Assembly (NCBI GenBank): GCA_030770545.1
Contig: CM061097.1
Location: 4,526,501-4,590,500 of the forward strand
Direction: 5' to 3'
DNA length: 64,000 bases
From: Macropodus opercularis
Taxonomy: Eukaryota > Chordata > Actinopteri > Anabantiformes > Osphronemidae
The translations under genes were made by a program, and so were the position numbers. This document shows, in pieces, positions 48,301 through 58,108 of the stretch. Every line of letters begins with the position of its first letter. Position 1 is the stretch's first letter. The notes below the pieces were generated by a model. It saw only the letters and a list, made by a program, of their open reading frames with translations, ran no database searches and had not been told where the DNA came from.

Positions 48301-50601
48301 CTCAGGATCAGTCCGCACACACTATATCGTGTGTGTGCGTTCACACACGGCAGTGACAAAGACGTCCGTCCCTACAGACACCCACTCAAACTCTGTCTCT
48401 CGGTCATGCACGCGTTACATACTTCATGGTTTAAATGTGCACAGTTGTGTCCACTGGCCAACGGCTGAGACGCTGCCAGACTGTTTGACAGTGACCACAA
48501 AATATTATAGCTGGTGCGCCTCGTCTCCACAGACACATATGGACCGTGTCCTTCGGTGCTGGCACGGCTCAAACAAACACGGCTTTTCCACCGCCATGAT
48601 TGTTCTGGCCTTGTTTACACGGTAGATAAAATAGGCCTCCTATCATTTCCAGTCTTTACTAGTATCTTATTCTGTCAGTTAGTTGATCACTGTTTCTACA
48701 AATTGTTTTAGTGCGTTGCTCCTTCCTGGACCCACATCTGGGCAAAATTGCATTTAGAAAAGTAAAGGATAATAATCGTGAGTTTGCTGATAGTGTGAAA
48801 TGATTCTTTTCGGGCAGTCCAGACCATTGCTTTTCCCACCTCGGCTCCGTCTACGTCTTGTTCTTGTGTAAATGCAGCTCGGTGATTAAGTGAAAGTCAT
48901 CAGTACCAGTATGTGATGATGAGCCAACATATGAGATTGACTGGGCAACTAGAGGGATAGCGACGGGAAAGCGCCTATTGTCAAAACGGTTTAAGTAGTT
49001 ACAACAAATAAATGCTGTGCGGCACCTGCGTTGAGGTGAAAGGCCAAACGATGACTCAGCAGCGGTATCGTAGGTGTCACCATCATGTCCAGTCAAACCA
49101 GTACCGGAAACAGTCTTTTCTGGATCAGTGCTGCTCTCTAGTGGTGTAACAGAGGAAGTACCAGACCAAGACAAACACGCCAAACAACTTGTACCGGTGG
49201 AACACTACACTTTGCATTTTATTGGATTACTGTGTGACCCTGTGTATCACTCAACACTGAGCACCTGCAAACCTTGAGAGGATGACACATCCAGGATCAG
49301 AAGACATGCGTTGAGGTGGTGTCACTTGGTTTAGGGTTGGGCCTCGGTCTGTTAAAGGTCCCAGCACTGATGCTAACAAATATAATCTGATGATTTGTTT
49401 CAGTACAGTCACATCAAGGACGTGTTTGTTCTATCAAGTGTAAAAAAGCTCATTAAATCTGTGACATAATTTAACCCGTCAAAAAACTTAGGTCAGTTGT
49501 TCAGAACAAAGTAAAGTTCTTTATATATTTTCTTTGTGTATAGTTTAGATGTGAGTGTTAAAGGAAAGTTCAAAGCAAAAGCAAAGCAAAAAAAGTGTCA
49601 CGTCAGCTGAAGATTTATACCTGAGATCCCCACGACTGAAAGAGAAGAAGCCACCAAAAAGACGAGAAATGGAAACAAGAGGAACTTCATCAGTTTATTA
49701 GCTACCATACAGAATAAAACTTCATCAAACCCAAAACAGAAAGGAGATACTTCAACAAGTAGGCAACCAGCTGTGTTCAATGCGAAAATCTACAAGAAGA
49801 GGCTGTGATTCCCTTTAGCATCTGCTGTGGGAAGTAAACGAGTTGTCGTACATGTAAAGGCACTGGAGAATATTTTACATGGCAAAGGCCTGAAAGCATT
49901 TCTACACTCACTTTGCATGACGCTCCTAAATCTGTGCACACTTCACACCTGATTCCTGCGACAGTACCACAGAAGTCAGCCTCCTTGTTTACCGTATATA
50001 TACTGTACAGACATGCATGACATGATACTGTGATTATAAAACAGATCTATGCAAGTGGATGCAATAGATGTAAACAAGCCCTTAAAGCTGCTTTTGTATA
50101 GGTTTTAAGCATCTTTTTAAACCATTCTGTAATTCAACAACCCAATGAATATAAAGGAACATATTGAAACATTCTGAATGCAGCAGCCCATACGAGCATG
50201 CGTACGCAGAAAAGCTCTGTGGTCGGCATCCAGGCTACTGTTTCCATACGTTCGCAATCAAATTGTGAAATGTGACCTGAGAGCTGTAATTTTGATTAAA
50301 TACGCTCCTTGATTAAGTCCCTCAGGATTTGGGGATTCCAATGAAAAACCCTGGATTAATCAAGTCATCTGCATGCATGTGACACTAGAAAATGATGTCA
50401 TGCACAACCAGGACTCCAAATGTAATGTAATGTAGTAATGCAGGCTAATCACGTAGTAGTATGTCCAGTATGTGTGAATACACACAAAGAAACGTGTGTA
50501 TTAGGCATCTCTACTTCTGGAATCAGTGCCCAACACATAAGCAGTACTTTAGATTTAAGATTGAATGAGGCCAGCACAGTGCAGGCACAGTGAACGACAA
50601 C

Positions 50602-50637
<36 letters not shown>

Positions 50638-50723
50638 GTCCCCATCACAACACTATCTTTTACTTTCTCTATACCCATTAGTCAACAGACCAGTTAGCAA
50701 CCATCTACAGTTGTCATACTGAG

Positions 50724-50793
<70 letters not shown>

Positions 50794-50884
50794 TCCCCAT
50801 CACAACAGTATTCTATCCATTACTTTCTTTATTCCCATTAGTCAACAGACCAGTTCAGTAGCAATCATCTACAGCAGTCATACT

Positions 50885-50932
<48 letters not shown>

Positions 50933-53900
50933 CAGTCTACTGGACATTAAGGGTGCGAGCGGACACTCCATGGTGCCAGTCTCTCAGCTCGTGGTACTTA
51001 GGGCCAACGACCAATCGAGTGGTGGGCTTGTTCACTCTGCCGTCCAGCGCACGAGAGTAAGTGGAGAAACAAGCACAACAGGAGAGAGAGAAAAGAAGGA
51101 TTTAGCAAAAGGGGACATTGTCCTGCTGCCTGAGTAGAGACAGTGCGAGCCATGCCACGGTCAACACTTACTGACACACGGACACATAGAAACGCATCTA
51201 ATGGGGATGCAGAAATGTGGAGGAATCAGCCTTTGATGTCAAAGCGCTGCGTACGAATCGCCCGCAGACAGCGTGAACACATGTTGACAGCAATGATCAC
51301 AAACCACCAAGGGGAATGAACAGCCAGTGGATCACACCACACAGACCAAAGCCCAGTCATTACTGTCAGCAACACAATCACTGCTTAGACAACATGCAAA
51401 GACACAATGCTGCCACTTACACAACCAAGCACCAGAGCAACAGCGAGAAGCACAAGACCCTCTGCCTAAGCCTCACTTTGATTAGTAAGCACAGATGGAG
51501 ACACAGTTGACAGGATGACGCGCTGACTGCTGAATGAAAAAAACGCCTTGTGACAAACTGCTGCACAGAGGTCTGGCTCTCAACTGAATGAACCAAATGT
51601 GGTCCATCCCCTTCTGTCTAGACAGGAAGAGCCCAGACAGCATCGATACGAGCGCCAGGCTCACACTGGCTGCTGCTGCAGAGACGCACACGACTGAGAT
51701 AACAGAACTGAAATGATGAGGTTTTCTGGAATGCGTGTCATTACTTCATGCAGCACAATAATTCATATGACCAACAAGAAGCAAAGAGGCTCATCGGAGG
51801 ACGAGGGTTATTAAAACTGCATATCTTCAATATGGCAGCATTTCTATGGACATGCACTTACTTTGTCTTCTTGGCTTTCTCAGCTTCCTCTTCAGGAGCT
51901 ATAAAGGAAACAACAGAGACATTAAAAGGCGCCCTCTATAAAAACCGTGGTCATTATCTAATGATTTATTAATTATTTGATTTTGTAATAACTAATATGT
52001 TAAGTAGGCATCATGAAATAGCTACTACCTATATTTTTGTCTTACTTCAGCTGCACTAACAACCAGTAATAACAGAGGCAATCAGTGTTTGCTTCAGTCA
52101 GTGATGTACCGTGTTCAGTTCCAGTGATCTGAGCCAGAATCTTGAAAGATCTGGACTGGGTAGTGCCCGTGCGTGGGCGCCAGTCCTCCGTGTCCTCCAT
52201 TATGCGCTTCCTGCTGGCATCAGCATGAGTGGGCACATGGTAAAAATGGATGTCTGTGTCCACAACGTGTTTCCTGGGAGATCTAGACGAACAAGGTGAA
52301 TGAGGATGAATGGCATTAGAAAATATCCTTTTAATTTTACACTCACTCTCATAAGCAGAGTAACGGGGATGCTACACTGATGTCACACTGAGCTTTAACG
52401 GTAAAATTATGAACTAATTCACTTCTATATGTTCAAAATCATCAAATCAACAACAAGTGTTTTGAATGAACATATAGAACATGTGACAGAAATGTTAGAT
52501 GGTTAACAAATAAAAACTACACTCTGTGCTTATTTGACAAGAACATGGAGGTAAAAGCCGGAGAACTCGTTATTAAATGTGTTTAGAGTCCAGGTCTAAG
52601 CTGCTCTGATACCTTGGTGGTGGCTGGGGTTTTCTTGAAAACCAATCACAGAGGAAAGACAGGACAAAAGAGAGCAGACATTTACAAAATAAATGTACAG
52701 GGAAGCAAAACAGCAACATTTACACTGTACCAGTCAAAGAGACGTATGGAGGAAGTATGTGAAGAGACTTACTTCCAAATAGTTTGAGGTCCACTAAGCG
52801 ATAGGAACAGGAAGAAACGACAGAGGATGAGGAATGAGTTCACGAGGAATTAAATAAAAGTGCAGTAGGTAAAAAAGTCGAAAAACTGAAGCCATGCATG
52901 CACAACAGTAAACACTCTAGGTGAGTCAGTTCACTTTACCACCACACCGTGGTGCTGCTGAATCACTCGTCAGCTTCATCATCATTTAGAGTTTTATCAC
53001 ACTGGAGGACGCAGGCTTTTGTTTTGATGTGTGCAGCATATTTATCACTCTGTGTGTGTGAACCCTCAGTTTTGCTTGGCAACAACCTGCTGACAGACAT
53101 GTTGCTAATTGGCTGTCAATAAATCAGCTTTAACAACAAACACACATACGGTTCAAGAACACACACACACAAGCCCTGAAGACGTTTCAAGCACTGCTGT
53201 CAATAAATCAGCCATAAATACATCCACCCACCAACACACTCACCTACTGTAGCACACACTGATTTATGACGGTCCTTCAACACATTCTTGTCACAGCAGC
53301 AGCTCTGTGGGTGTGGGAGTGTTGACAGCGCTCTGTGAGCCTGGTCGCACGCTTACTGGACTTATACTGTAAGTGTCTGACAATGTAGTTGGTGCATGTG
53401 TTTCTGATAATATAATAATATAAGTAATAAGTAATAGAAGTCAACATTCATGAATGAAGTCTCATGGTGTCACTTTCCAAGATTTAGAGTCATTTTTCAA
53501 CGAGGTGAATTCATGCAGTAATTTAAACCTAGGTTCAGACTGAACAATGAACTTTTGTTAGCAGTAGGATTTGTGCGTTGTTAGTATCACTACAGATAAC
53601 ATCATCTCATCAACATACATGGTGCCAAAGTGTTTAATACATAAGCTATTTCTGGAATAACTCTAATACACGTATATGCGCATGCAGATGTCACAAACAT
53701 AATTTAAGGCGCGTCAGTGACTAACTTTGTGATGGGAGGAGCTGCTGCAGTCTGCAAGGTAGAAGAACAAAGAATGAAAGGAAGGGAGAAGGACAGATAA
53801 TATAAATAAAAATATTGGCATTTCACAGTAAAAGCACTAAGAGATGCCAATCAAAGGTCCCCTCTGAAATGAAGCACACAGCTAATGGTCAGCATGCAAA

Positions 53901-55655
53901 CAAGCAAACCAGGTGCAAGACGGACAACAGGTGTCAACAAGGCAACAAGGTCGAAGAAATACACCAATAATACTGGAATGAAATATTATATATGCAAGAG
54001 GGTGAAAGGAAACTAAAAAGGCAGTCGAAAGAGAAGCCTGCATTATATGAGAGTAGAAACCACCATCATATCAAAAGCAAGCTTCATTATGTGTTATTAA
54101 ATCTGTAGTTAAATGTCATCTGTGACATTTAAAGAAGACTATGTACCCAGCTTAAAGCGCAACTTGTTTATCTGCACGGTTGCATGGTGTAAGATTAGAT
54201 TGTGCAGATCACTAGTGTCTGCTGAGACTGACAGAACGAGAAACCGAAAGAAACCGAAATCCTCCTCAGTATGATTCCAAGAAAAAGGAGCAAAGCAGAA
54301 AATACTATATGTATGAAGGAGCAGAAAATACGTACAGAATAAATACGAGCCAGAAAATGAGGAGATTTATTCCTTTTGGTATGTTGAGTTGAATAAATCA
54401 AAATTATCCATGTGCAGCCCCTGGTTTAAAGAAGCGTTAAAATCAACTGGGTGAAGAAAACAGATTGGATGAACTGTTGGGGTGTTAGTGTGTGAGGAGA
54501 AGCCATCTATGTGTAAATCTACTGAATCACGGACGAAGAGTAGCGAGAGTCACACAGCTTGAGTTACCATCACAGGCTATATATACACAGCTTAGACATA
54601 GCACCACAGCATGGTTACACTCACTGTTCCTCCTTCCTGAGAGAGGAGGTGACAGAAACAGGGGAAACAGGACGATGATGATGGGATTTATGTTTGGAAC
54701 GACAGGAACAGGCAACTTCAAATAAACACGATATATGAACAGATACTGACACAGAAGGAGAAGAATGATGACTGGACTGGACTGGACACGCTGCCACTCA
54801 CCCATTAAACTGCAGAGGCAAGGCTCCACCCTGACTCTCCAACAGGCCACGCCTCTGCCCCATGGCCACCTCACAAGCGTTCTCAGTGGAGTACAGGTTG
54901 ATTGGTGTGTTATACACGGAAGGCTGAGGCGGAATGAGGCCCGGGGGCGAGGAGGAGGAAGAGGAAGGATAAGAGACAGGAGGTGGAGGTGGAGGGGGAG
55001 GAGGAGGAGGAGCGGAAGGGCTGATGGAGGAGGAGGCAGGGGTGAAGGCAGAAGATGGAGATGGGATGAAAGCGGCAAGTGTTGACTGTGAAGAAGGGTT
55101 ATCACTGTATCCGCAGCCCCCATTAGCTCTAGGGGCTCTATAGTAGGGAGAGGTGGAGGAGCCGGAGGAGTGGGGGTAGGAATGGGACGGTGGAGGAGGA
55201 TGGGTGAGAGCCACTGGTTTTAAGATGTCAGCTCTGTCGTCCTACCGGAATGAGAAGAGCGTGCAGACACACAAAAATAAATCACAGCATGCATGCCTCC
55301 AGGATATTATCTACACAGATGGTATCATTTGTGTCAATATCAATATCAATGTGGCAAAACAACAACAACCCAAAAATGACTCAAACGAATGAAAACAAAG
55401 GTGGTTTTCATGCAGCACACGGTGCATCATTTCAGAGGGAACCATAACTACGGTACCCCAGGTGAATTATTGTTATCACAATATAAAGTATAGCTCTAAA
55501 AGGCAACCTCTACAGTACACGGCCTCCTGGAATGTATTTGTCACCTGGTGTGCCGTGATTAAACGCGTATGATGTTTTTAGTCTGTTAGTCCACCAGCAT
55601 GCTGTGTGACAGTACCTTTGGTGCCACAGGAGGTGGTTTGGGAAGACTGGACGCC
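42218..55655 (-). CDS. pdlim5: pdlim5 (ENH), 3' part: linker, ZM motif and three LIM domains
   Basis: PDZ-LIM scaffold (Enigma homologue). It binds alpha-actinin and actin Z-disc structures through its PDZ/ZM part, and kinases and other partners through its LIM domains (family knowledge). Exons in the window: 55655-55616, 55241-54802, 52793-52773, 52633-52613, 52273-52110, 51898-51862, 45731-45649, 44156-43961, 43696-43516, 42956-42836, 42599-42484, 42307-42218. All junctions keep phase and give 502 residues plus stop after one split codon. Identity rests on the block FYHVPTH...DTEDWRPRTGTTQSRSF, on three LIM domains with PDLIM5-type residues (IRNNTFHLEDGEPYCE, CHGCEFPIEAGD), and on synteny with bmpr1b. 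The PDZ exons are not found between 55.7 and 64 kb and must lie upstream. The C-terminus is KKHAHAVKI. Confidence 0.94.
42484..42599 (-). CDS. pdlim5: pdlim5 exon, LIM2/LIM3 junction
   Basis: Acceptor gtctcctgaag, donor TGTGCT|GTAAGT. It encodes FYALFGTGCHGCEFPIEAGD through GYTWHDTCFVCA, finishing LIM2 and holding the first zinc module of LIM3. Length 116 nt. Confidence 0.95.
42836..42956 (-). CDS. pdlim5: pdlim5 exon, LIM2
   Basis: Acceptor ttctgcag, donor GAGCAAG|GTGAGT. It encodes EVINALKQTWHVHCFLCAYC and IRNNTFHLEDGEPYCEQ, the core of LIM2. Length 121 nt. Confidence 0.95.
43516..43696 (-). CDS. pdlim5: pdlim5 exon, LIM1 to start of LIM2
   Basis: Acceptor ttttgttctcag, donor CTGGGG|GTGAGA. 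It encodes GPFLVAMGKSWHKEEFNCAH through CYEEFFAPTCSRCQAKILG, with His/Cys spacing typical of Enigma-family LIM1. Length 181 nt. Confidence 0.95.
43961..44156 (-). CDS. pdlim5: pdlim5 exon, Pro-rich linker and LIM1 start
   Basis: Acceptor ctgtttccccgcag, donor GTCATCAG|GTGAGG. It encodes a Pro-rich linker, then the family-conserved DQDTLVQMAEHIPAG and CAHCNKVI, the first zinc-binding knuckle of LIM1. Length 196 nt. Confidence 0.94.
45649..45731 (-). CDS. pdlim5: pdlim5 exon, acidic linker of LIM isoform
   Basis: Acceptor ctctctgcacag, donor CCCAAG|GTAAAC. It encodes EETEEPELNSHESAVIKTMI then KGPAAAQ. It completes the codon left by exon 51898-51862 (AA|C gives Asn) and hands one base to the next exon (G|GT gives Gly). 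Length 83 nt. Confidence 0.85.
47624..47790. promoter_or_regulatory. CCAAT-box cluster, possible intronic enhancer or promoter
   Basis: Five CCAAT pentamers in about 150 bp: forward at 47689, 47721 and 47730, reverse at about 47625 and 47771. They are mixed with ATTA/TAAT cores (ccaattac twice, gattaatgg). NF-Y sites cluster like this in promoters and some enhancers. There is no start site or exon next to it. Confidence 0.35.
49621..49635 (-). CDS. pdlim5: possible 15-nt pdlim5 microexon
   Basis: A pyrimidine-rich acceptor (cttctctttcag) and a possible donor (CTCAG|GTATAA) bracket 15 bases. Inserted between exons 51898-51862 and 45731-45649 it preserves frame and would add five residues (AA|T CGT GGG GAT CTC AG|C). 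Splice-site form and phase are the only support. Confidence 0.25.
50611..50930. repeat. three (CA)n arrays within a tandemly duplicated block
   Basis: CA runs at 50611-50637, 50725-50791 and 50886-50930. The sequences between them (50638-50724 and 50793-50885) are copies of each other: both start gtccccatcacaaca, share cccattagtcaacagaccag and end catctacag...gtcatactga. The block therefore arose by duplication of a unit made of a unique part plus a CA array. Confidence 0.93.
50828..50833 (-). terminator. pdlim5: AATAAA poly(A) signal for the LIM-less isoform
   Basis: AATAAA on the minus strand about 104 bases after the short-form stop codon. From 50791 downward the sense strand is a pure GT array, a plausible GU-rich downstream element for cleavage. 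The sister copy of the duplicated block near 50.67 kb reads tatacc and lacks the hexamer. Confidence 0.55.
50937..51036 (-). CDS. pdlim5: pdlim5 alternative terminal exon (LIM-less short isoform)
   Basis: Acceptor gctggacggcag, preceded by a pyrimidine-rich tract. Spliced to exon 51898-51862 it completes AA|A (Lys) and reads VNKPTTRLVVGPKYHELRDW then HHGVSARTLNVQ and TAG at 50939-50937. Length 100 nt, frame exact. Mammalian ENH has short muscle-enriched isoforms lacking the LIM domains, and I recall a tail of the type KYTKLRDWHHEVSARALNVQ for one of them. The short product would keep the PDZ/ZM half and lose all LIM domains. Confidence 0.85.
51862..51898 (-). CDS. pdlim5: pdlim5 exon, Lys/Glu-rich, branch point for isoforms
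   Basis: Acceptor cctttatag, donor ACAAA|GTAAGT. It encodes A-PEEEAEKAKKT and leaves AA, which can be completed by either the LIM-less terminal exon (AAA) or the LIM-branch exon (AAC). Length 37 nt. Confidence 0.85.
52110..52273 (-). CDS. pdlim5: pdlim5 exon with conserved RTGTTQSRSF block
   Basis: Acceptor agatctcccag, donor GAACACG|GTACAT. It encodes KHVVDTDIHFYHVPTHADAS through RPRTGTTQSRSFKILAQITG and TEH. This is the most diagnostic PDLIM5 stretch outside the LIM domains. Length 164 nt. Confidence 0.95.
52613..52633 (-). CDS. pdlim5: pdlim5 21-nt microexon (KPQPPPR)
   Basis: Acceptor tgattggttttcaag, donor CCAAG|GTATCA. Both junctions are phase 2, so it is a frame-preserving cassette. 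It gives KPQPPPR directly before KHVV, equivalent to the mammalian Pro/Lys stretch ending PPR before KHIV. Confidence 0.75.
52773..52793 (-). CDS. pdlim5: pdlim5 21-nt microexon (GPQTIWK)
   Basis: Excellent acceptor (tttcttcctgttcctatcgcttag) and near-consensus donor (GGAA|GTAAGT). It joins GG|T from the large exon and AA|A of the next microexon and adds GPQTIWK in frame. Being symmetric, it may be included or skipped. Confidence 0.65.
54802..55241 (-). CDS. pdlim5: pdlim5 large Pro/Ser-rich exon with ZM motif
   Basis: Acceptor cattccggtag, donor AATGG|GTGAGT, 440 nt, 146 codons plus two bases. It begins DDRADILKPVALTHPPPP, holds FIPSPSSAFTPAS (nearly identical to mammalian IPSPSSAFTPA), an 11-Pro run and poly-Ser, and then VYNTPINLYSTENACEVAMG, a ZASP-like (ZM/DUF4749) motif that helps this family bind alpha-actinin. 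The poly-Pro tract is encoded by a purine-rich GGA/GAG repeat on the plus strand at about 54945-55060. A second acceptor 8 bases inside the exon would shift the frame. Confidence 0.9.
55616..55655 (-). CDS. pdlim5: pdlim5 exon after the PDZ domain
   Basis: Acceptor cccttttcccag, donor CCAAAG|GTACTG. It encodes ASSLPKPPPVAPK after completing a split codon. The peptide mirrors mammalian ASAAPKPEPVPVQK, which directly follows the PDZ domain. Length 40 nt. This is the most upstream pdlim5 exon I can support. Confidence 0.85.
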
Positions 55656-58108
55656 CTGGGAAAAGGGAAGAGGGGTCACTAAACAACAAATCCAGTATGT
55701 ATTCATCTTCTTATGTAGTATTTTACCATGTGTTCATTATGGATTTGTGTGTTTGTTGTTCAGATGAGAAGTGATGGTCATGATGAGGAGGTTCTATAGT
55801 CAACTGAGACAGCTTCACTGCGGCTCTACCTCTGTCAGAGTACGTGTGCTTTGGAGGCAGCTGTTTTTAGTCTGTAAAGACCTGCGTCAATGTGATACTC
55901 CTGGTGTTTGATGCTCTTGATGCCACTCTGAGCCACGAGCTCCACAAAAGGTCATGTGAGAAATACGCCTGTGACCAAACTGGCTTAACACTTCATCCTA
56001 ATATCATTTCACTGACGCAACACACAAGTAATTAGCTGATGCTGATCGACTGAAATTTGTCCACTGCAAAAAGTGACATGGTTACAATCGGTTGGTCAGT
56101 GCATCACATCCACCCAGAGTCATATAAAGGGCAAAAACGCAAGTATGGTACATTAAAGGTCAACTGAACTGTGCAGTAACTGAAGATGTGGAAATGCAAG
56201 TTGCCTGTTGTCTGTAAACTTCAATCAACATCCTGGTGGTAGTAGCACATAAGAGCTTCCTCTCCACCTCCGTTTTCCTTCAACTGCCTATTCTACACAG
56301 CAACTTCCCTCAAATGTGTGGATAGAATTTGTAGAGAAGGCGTTTGATGCACTTCCCACCAAACCCAAGCACAGGCAGAGAACCGTTCCATACAAAGAGA
56401 GACTGATCGACAGGTGCCATGCGCCAGTCAACCGTTCCTTTATTGGTCACGGTTTGACATTCCTCATAAAGAGGTGTGGAGCCAGATGCAGAGGCCTCAT
56501 TTCTCCCCTTCTCTCCTTCAAGAACGTGGTGGAGCGAGACAACCTCATCCTTTGTTACCTACTGTAAATACAGCGTGTGCATTTCCATGGACACACCACT
56601 ATAATTAGTATAACAGCCACCCAATCAGCACCAACCCCACTGTGGTTATAGACGTCCAATCTGATCTGAGAGCAGCAATGACCTAACCAGTGCAACCCAC
56701 AGCATGGAACGTATAAGGCACATAGATTAGGACGGAGAACACTGGGATATTGAGGAAGTATTTCAGCTACGCCATCGCCATCCCGCTGTGCTGCAGTCTC
56801 GGTTACACTGCGGCTATAACTGGAAGCACCGACATGGAAATGTGCTGGAGTCATACTGTAAACAAGGAGGAAACAACACCGCAGGTGAAAAGTGAATGAA
56901 AACCAGAGCAACGTACGTGTCACAACTGAATGAATCTTCAGATGTGTGTGGGTCAGACAGTACGTGGACGCAATGACGACCCTCACAGAGCCGGACGCGT
57001 CACCTTCATGGAAGTTCTATGCTGTGTTCATGTCACGTCCTGCCTGTTCTTTGTGTTGATGGTTGGTTTGGTATTTGCTTCAACATCTTACCACAAAATA
57101 CAAAGAATCGTGTTCTTGTTATGCTGTTTGCTCCGCTGCCTTGGCGTTCAAACATCTGGACACCAGCTCGGTTCAAATGTGCTAAAACACAAACAAGAGG
57201 TAAACGTCCCTCACATTCTTGGTTTTCTTCTCATATGTCCTCGCTTCTTTTCCCTACATCTACATATTAACTGGATCTGTCTTGAAGAAGGTGGTGGCAT
57301 GGCTTCATCTGATCCCAAATCACCCGTGTGATTGCCGCTGTTCTGTGCACTCATCCTGCATTTGTGTTTAATCTCTCCAGTCTATTCTTGCTAGAGTGAG
57401 ATCATTGACTAATGTTTCCAGGGCTGCACCCTGACATGCCATCAGCTCCGGCAGCGAGCAACCAGGCAAACTGAATCAATACGAAATCGTTGCCTGTGCG
57501 CGTGTCTGCCTCCACTGCATGGCTGTAGGGCTGGTCAGGAAACGGGCGGGGGGTTAGATGGAGGTGGCGCTGGCTGGAATTTCTTAGTAACACCCACAGA
57601 AGCTACACAATGTCCTACACAAGCATAAACCCAGGAGCACAAACAGGTAAACAGATTGCGTCTCTCCTCAATGTGTTAGCACCGTGTGACACGAGGCCTT
57701 CATGCGTGTACGAGTGTTTTTGTTTACCTAGCCATAAAACACCCACCCTAGAAGTGATGCACACACTAACGCACTCAGACTGGACCCATACGTATCAATG
57801 GCTCCTTGCATAGGTATCTGTTCTGTCTGTGTTGGTAAAACAGCTTCAGTTTCAGCATAAATCTGGTGTTTAATGAAGTGTGCTGCCATTTAAATGACAG
57901 GATCATTAAAGGCGGTGAACAGAGAAAGGCCTGTTGGCACACATACTGATGTGTTGTGTGCTTCAGCCATGTCTGGTTATTATAAGAAGAATTACTGGGG
58001 CAGCACAATAAGGACCACTTAATACACAGCTGAAGTCACACAGGCACAGCTAGAAACGTCTCACTTTTCTTTACTGGTTGCTTCAAATCTAGTCTGGCTG
58101 TTGTCAGC

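Larger units (their letters stand above)
45732..50936 (-). other. pdlim5: pdlim5 intron between LIM-less exon and LIM branch
   Basis: Apart from the weak 15-nt microexon candidate, no coding exon is supported. A cluster of CCAAT boxes and homeobox-like motifs lies at 47.62-47.79 kb. An AATAAA for the short isoform and three CA arrays lie at 50.6-50.93 kb. Confidence 0.65.
52274..54801 (-). other. pdlim5: pdlim5 introns around the microexons
   Basis: Apart from the two microexons, the 52.8-54.8 kb stretch has no supported exon. A 26-nt splice-bounded segment at 53726-53751 was examined and not accepted because its length breaks the frame. Confidence 0.6.

Noticed and set aside
53726..53751. 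Splice-bounded 26-nt segment reading TAAAPPIT between pdlim5 exons
   Set aside because: The acceptor is good and the donor (GTTAGT) acceptable, but its length is not a multiple of three and it does not fit the phase between the large exon and the first microexon. Using it would break the reading frame.
55870..55950. Open minus-strand stretch reading VELVAQSGIKSIKHQEYHID
   Set aside because: It looks protein-like over about 25 residues, but I found no family match, no fitting phase to pdlim5 and no clean exon borders.
56316..56567. Plus-strand 83-codon ORF
   Set aside because: No recognised motif, no splice or promoter signals, and a competing minus-strand ORF starts next to it. Most likely chance.
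57402..57593. Minus-strand ORF tested as a PDZ exon of pdlim5
   Set aside because: The peptide has none of the PDZ landmarks (GFRLQGG, IGDVVLSIDG, LEAQNKIK), and these are also absent elsewhere from 55.7 to 64 kb.
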